DNA from: Oscillospiraceae bacterium | GTDB taxonomy: Bacteria; Bacillota; Clostridia; Oscillospirales; Oscillospiraceae | Assembly: GCA_904501855.1 (NCBI GenBank) | Contig: CAJGCI010000075.1 | Location: 1-8,905 of the forward strand | Direction of reading: 5' to 3' | DNA: 8,905 nucleotides | Shown here: piece by piece, positions 6,045 to 8,905 of the stretch | How positions within the stretch are numbered: the first letter of the stretch is position 1 | How the letters are laid out: each line of letters opens with the position of its first letter | Program-made: the position numbers and the translations under genes | Notes under the pieces: generated by a model | What the model saw: only the letters and a program-made list of their open reading frames with translations | What the model was told of the DNA's origin: nothing | The model's database searches: none

Positions 6045-7721
6045 TCAGAACAATCCGGAAATGACACCGTTTGCATCCACGTCGATCCGCTCTGCTGCCG
6101 GGACTTTCGGAAGTCCGGGCATGGTCATGATATCTCCGGTAAGTGCCACGATAAATCCGGCACCTGCCGAGACCTTCAGATTGCGGACTGTGATCATGAA
6201 GTCTTTCGGTGCTCCCAGCTTCAGGGGATCATCGCTGAAGCTGTATTGTGTTTTTGCCATGCAGATGGGCATCTTGCCAAATCCCATCTCTTCCAGCTGC
6301 TGCAGCTGTTTTTCTGCAGCGGGAGTAAGGGTCACGCCATCCGCATGATAGATCTTGGTAGCAATGACATCGAGTTTTTCACGAATCGAAAGCTCAGTAT
6401 CATAGCTGAATCGGAAATCATTGGGTTCTTCGCAGAGACGGATCACTTCTTCTGCCAGTGCCAGACCGCCTTCGCCGCCTTTTCCCCAGACTTCGGAGAT
6501 CGCTACATTCACACCGTATTTGCGGCATTCCTCCGCCACAAGATCCAGTTCCTTCTTTGTATCGGTGGGGAATACATTTACTGCGACAACACAGGGCAGC
6601 TGATACACCTTGGTGATGTTCTCCACATGCTGAAGCAGATTGGGGATTCCGGCGCTCAGTGCTTCGCAGTTCTCCTCATTCAGTTTGTCTTTTTTCACAC
6701 CGCCGTGATGCTTCAGTGCACGGACAGTGGCAACAACGACGACGGCAGACGGCTTCAGTCCTGCCATGCGGCATTTGATGTCCAGGAATTTCTCCGCTCC
6801 AAGATCGGCGCCGAAGCCTGCTTCCGTTACCGCATACTCGCCAAGCTTCATGGCGATCTTTGTTGCAGTGATGCTGTTGCATCCGTGAGCGATATTGGCA
6901 AAAGGACCGCCGTGTACAAATGCCGGAGTTCCTTCCAGAGTCTGTACCATGTTGGGCTTCAGAGCATCTTTCAGCAATGCTGTCATTGCTCCGGCTGCCT
7001 TCAGCTGTCCCGCGGTTACGGCCTCTCCGCTGTAGGTATAGCCGACGATGATGCTGGACAGTCTTTCCTTCAGATCGGTAATATCCCGTGCAAGGCACAG
7101 GATCGCCATGATCTCGGAAGCAACGGTAATATCAAAGGAATCCTCGCGAGGTGTTCCATTGGGCTTTCCTCCAAGGCCGATCACGATGTTTCTCAGCTGA
7201 CGGTCATTCATATCCACGGCGCGGTGCCATGTGATTCGTCTGGGATCGATATTCAGCGCATTGCCCTGATGGATGTGATTATCCAGCATGGCAGCCAGCA
7301 GGTTGTTGGCTGCTCCGATCGCATGAAAGTCTCCGGTAAAATGAAGATTGATGTCTTCCATGGGAACTACCTGAGAGTACCCGCCGCCGGCAGCGCCGCC
7401 TTTCAGTCCGAACACCGGACCGAGCGAGGGCTCGCGAAGTGCCACGATGGATTTCTTTCCCAGTCTGCGAAGAGCATCCGCCAGGCCGACAGTCGTCGTT
7501 GTCTTTCCTTCTCCCGCAGGAGTAGGATTGATGGCGGTCACGAGTATCAGTTTCCCATCCGGATCATTCTGACGGTCATCCAGAAGCTTCAGATCGATCT
7601 TCGCTTTATATCGTCCGTACTGTTCCAGATAGTCCTCTTCCACTCCGGCGACTTCCGCGATCCTGCGGATGTCTTTCATCTCACACGCCTGTGCAATCTC
7701 AATATCCGATTTAAATCCCAT
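6045..7721 (-). CDS. fhs: Formate-tetrahydrofolate ligase
   Basis: This enzyme joins formate to tetrahydrofolate with ATP, giving 10-formyl-THF. It is the entry step of formate into the folate one-carbon pool and of the methyl branch of the Wood-Ljungdahl pathway. It is full length at 558 residues. The P-loop PTPAGEGKTT is at 66-75, followed by REPSLGPVFG and the family signature GLKGGAAGGGY (105-115). PMEDINLHFTGD (120-131) is intact, as is the second signature VATVRALKHHGG (330-341). The start is clear: GAGGAG (7728-7733) lies 6 bases before the ATG at 7721. It is the first gene of a minus-strand operon with folD and the FolC/cyclo-ligase fusion. The rest of a Wood-Ljungdahl gene cluster is not in the window, so a purely biosynthetic role (purines, fMet, serine-glycine exchange) is equally possible. 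Confidence 0.98.
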   Translation of the reverse strand: MGFKSDIEIAQACEMKDIRRIAEVAGVEEDYLEQYGRYKAKIDLKLLDDRQNDPDGKLILVTAINPTPAGEGKTTTTVGLADALRRLGKKSIVALREPSLGPVFGLKGGAAGGGYSQVVPMEDINLHFTGDFHAIGAANNLLAAMLDNHIHQGNALNIDPRRITWHRAVDMNDRQLRNIVIGLGGKPNGTPREDSFDITVASEIMAILCLARDITDLKERLSSIIVGYTYSGEAVTAGQLKAAGAMTALLKDALKPNMVQTLEGTPAFVHGGPFANIAHGCNSITATKIAMKLGEYAVTEAGFGADLGAEKFLDIKCRMAGLKPSAVVVVATVRALKHHGGVKKDKLNEENCEALSAGIPNLLQHVENITKVYQLPCVVAVNVFPTDTKKELDLVAEECRKYGVNVAISEVWGKGGEGGLALAEEVIRLCEEPNDFRFSYDTELSIREKLDVIATKIYHADGVTLTPAAEKQLQQLEEMGFGKMPICMAKTQYSFSDDPLKLGAPKDFMITVRNLKVSAGAGFIVALTGDIMTMPGLPKVPAAERIDVDANGVISGLF

Positions 7722-7734
7722 TGCAGTCTCCTCA

Positions 7735-7932
7735 TCAATTCTTAAGGTAAAGTTCTTTCTTTATCCCTGTATCTGCTAATGGTAATAATATATCACAATT
7801 CCCATGGTCAGTCATTAAATGATGTACTGAAAAACCACCGTGTTTTCCTTTCTTTCTATGGCAAAATTCCACATCCTTAAGAAATGGATCGTTTTCTTCT
7901 ATTGCAGACAATGTAGCAGATACAACAGACAC
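7735..7932 (-). other. Doubtful 65-codon ORF before fhs
   Basis: This open frame could start at a GTG (7932) without any ribosome site and stops 13 bases before the fhs ATG, next to its Shine-Dalgarno. The peptide is hydrophilic and basic in the middle (CHRKKGKHGG) and matches nothing I recognise. Its codons (TTA, ATA, AGA, many A/T third positions) differ from the GC-richer neighbours. A candidate fhs promoter lies inside it and a plus-strand promoter abuts its start. It may be a gene relic, a leader ORF or chance. Confidence 0.15.
7787..7815 (-). promoter_or_regulatory. Putative promoter of the fhs-folD-folC operon
   Basis: On the minus strand ATGACT (7810-7815, four of six -35 matches) is followed after 17 bases by TATATT (7787-7792), with an upstream TG (7794-7795) making an extended -10. 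Transcription would start near 7780, a leader of about 60 bases. The small inverted repeat TCATT-A-AATGA (7812-7822) overlaps the -35 and could be an operator. The leader is too short for a folate riboswitch. Confidence 0.5.
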
Positions 7933-7936
7933 CGGG

Positions 7937-7945
7937 TGCTATAAT
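7937..7945 (+). promoter_or_regulatory. Extended -10 promoter of the 8014 gene
   Basis: TGCTATAAT is a perfect TG-N-TATAAT extended -10. The expected -35 position is poor (CAGATA). Transcription would start near 7952, giving an AT-rich leader of about 60 bases before the GTG at 8014. Confidence 0.6.
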
Positions 7946-8013
7946 AAAATCAACAGTACAAAAATGCATAAAAAAACTTCAATTACATACAATTCTGAAA
8001 TGGGGGTATTACT

Positions 8014-8487
8014 GTGAAACAGTTAAGCAACGAACTTCACTGGCCGGATCTCAAGAAAGATACCATCGACCAGTTATATCTGTACTCGATCTGCACGGAT
8101 GACCGTCTGGAAGTGCCGGCTAAAGAGGGCGGATTCCTTTGCTATTCCGTAAAATCCTGCTTCCCGGATCCAGGCATGTGCGATCTGGAGGACGTTTTCT
8201 TTGATCCCAAGTTCCGTGAATCCGGACACAGCATGCAGTTCCTCTTCGGACAGCTGCACTGCATCCACAATGGTGATTATGATGTTCCTCTCTCAGCTCT
8301 CCGCATCAAATATGACGGAAGCGCGGAAGGAACAGAATGGCTTCCGGAAGAGGATACTGTCACATTCCAGAAGACCGTTGCCATGGCTCTTGCCTCCCGA
8401 ATCATCAAACTCAACGAGGACGGCTCCTGCAGTATTCTTCCCCGCATGGTCGTTCCCCGTGTTTACGAAGGCCTCAAAATGGGCTGA
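8014..8487 (+). CDS. Hypothetical protein, 157 residues
   Basis: I do not recognise this protein. It starts at a GTG with the purine-rich GGGGG (8002-8006) 7 bases upstream. It is probably soluble and cytoplasmic: no signal peptide or membrane helix is evident, and acidic and aromatic residues are frequent. It contains six cysteines (27, 43, 49, 56, 83, 139), of which C43, C49 and C56 are evenly spaced, but there is no CxxC pair to argue for metal binding. It contains a FFDPKF stretch (62-67) and an LHCIHNGDYDVPLSALRIKY stretch (81-100). Codon use resembles the rest of the window, and a strong upstream promoter and downstream terminator mark it as a real monocistronic gene. Divergence from the fhs operon gives no functional clue. 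Confidence 0.8.
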   Translation: MKQLSNELHWPDLKKDTIDQLYLYSICTDDRLEVPAKEGGFLCYSVKSCFPDPGMCDLEDVFFDPKFRESGHSMQFLFGQLHCIHNGDYDVPLSALRIKYDGSAEGTEWLPEEDTVTFQKTVAMALASRIIKLNEDGSCSILPRMVVPRVYEGLKMG

Positions 8488-8504
8488 CCCTCCTCCCTTA
8501 TACG

Positions 8505-8535
8505 AAAAAACGATCGCCGTTTGGCGATCGTTTTT
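8505..8535. terminator. Bidirectional terminator between convergent genes
   Basis: AAAACGATCGCC (8507-8518) pairs with GGCGATCGTTTT (8523-8534) around the loop GTTT. An A-run (8505-8510) and a T-run (8531-8535) flank the 12-bp stem, so it can stop transcripts from both sides. It lies 17 bases after the 8014 gene and 3 bases past the stop of the minus-strand gene. Confidence 0.9.
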
Positions 8536-8538
8536 CAT

Positions 8539-8905
8539 TTAATGATAGTCCAGATATTTGACGACCTTCCGGGCTTCATCGGTAAGCTCGAATTTTTTAT
8601 ACATTTCGATCCGTGTCTTCTGTGCCCTGTCATCGGTTTCCTCGATCAGCTTAGTGAAATCCCGGAATACATCTGCTTCCATCATGCAGGGCACCTCGAT
8701 CTCGTGATCGGAGATGGCTGCGCTGGTAAACACGGGAACAGAAGTTCTCGGCAGGTTCAGAAACTCCGCTTTGGTAATGAAATCTTTCATCCGGATCTCC
8801 TGGCTGCCATATTTTTCGTCAAACGCTTTCTGGAGTTCCAGCAGATAAATATCTCCGAACTGGCGAAGATTGCGAATATGAACGGATCGGAATTTCTTGA
8901 ATCCA
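8539..8905 (-). CDS. Unrecognised protein, C-terminal part (partial)
   Basis: The frame is open from the right window edge to the TAA at 8539-8541, giving 121 visible residues. The ATG at 8790 is internal: it has no good ribosome site, and the upstream codons read as ordinary protein (for example FRSVHIRNLRQFGDIYLLEL). The protein is therefore larger than the 83 residues from that ATG. The visible part is soluble and charged, probably mostly helical, and ends in KVVKYLDYH. It contains a proline-rich NLPRTSVPVF segment and EVPCMMEADVFRDF. I do not recognise the family. It ends at the shared terminator with the 8014 gene. Confidence 0.7.
   Translation of the reverse strand, partial: GFKKFRSVHIRNLRQFGDIYLLELQKAFDEKYGSQEIRMKDFITKAEFLNLPRTSVPVFTSAAISDHEIEVPCMMEADVFRDFTKLIEETDDRAQKTRIEMYKKFELTDEARKVVKYLDYH

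Noticed and set aside
6246..7745. A 499-codon open frame on the plus strand opposite fhs
   Set aside because: It is the mirror of the highly conserved fhs gene. Its cysteine- and histidine-rich translation has no domain character, and codon bias in fhs suppresses stops on the opposite strand.
7722..7800. A tetrahydrofolate riboswitch upstream of fhs
   Set aside because: It was looked for because of the gene content. The leader from the predicted promoter is only about 60 bases, and I see no conserved multi-helix arrangement or expression-platform terminator.
1..8905. Insertion sequences, CRISPR arrays, tRNA or rRNA genes
   Set aside because: No transposase motifs, regularly spaced repeats, cloverleaf-like segments or rRNA-like sequence were found on either strand.

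Overview
The window looks like chromosomal DNA from a Gram-positive anaerobe of the class Clostridia, most likely Lachnospiraceae-like. This is inferred from gene content: a VanR/VanS-type two-component pair, a Cof-type HAD phosphatase, and a folate one-carbon operon containing formate-tetrahydrofolate ligase. Strong AGGAGG-type ribosome sites, extended -10 promoters and compact hairpin-plus-T-run terminators fit the same picture. No mobile element, CRISPR array, rRNA or tRNA was seen.

Layout. At the left edge (1-58, minus strand) is the start of a membrane protein gene, possibly an MFS transporter, reading out of the window. It is divergent from a response regulator (310-993) and an overlapping sensor kinase (986-2317), which end at a strong terminator. 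The 250-base divergent region holds a promoter for each side, a perfect TGTGA-N6-TCACA palindrome, direct repeats, and a terminator-like hairpin next to the membrane gene's ribosome site. A HAD-family phosphatase (2429-3253) follows with its own promoter.

The centre (7721 down to 3283, minus strand) is a three-gene operon: fhs, folD, and a fusion of folylpolyglutamate synthase with 5-formyltetrahydrofolate cyclo-ligase. Fhs makes 10-formyl-THF from formate. FolD interconverts methenyl- and methylene-THF. The fusion protein recycles 5-formyl-THF and adds glutamate tails to folates. The FolD lacks two residues needed for cyclohydrolase activity in characterised homologues, so the 10-formyl/methenyl step may need a separate enzyme. 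The fhs-folD junction carries a 13-bp hairpin between a good Shine-Dalgarno sequence and the folD start, which suggests a ribosome site bridged by RNA structure.

To the right is an AT-richer divergent region (7722-8013) with a promoter on each strand and a doubtful 65-codon ORF. An unrecognised 157-residue protein gene (8014-8487) follows, then a shared bidirectional terminator, and the 3' part of an unrecognised gene (8539 to the window end, minus strand).

The most unusual features are the variant FolD, the hairpin-bridged folD ribosome site, the FolC/cyclo-ligase fusion, and the regulatory region between the transporter-like gene and the two-component system.
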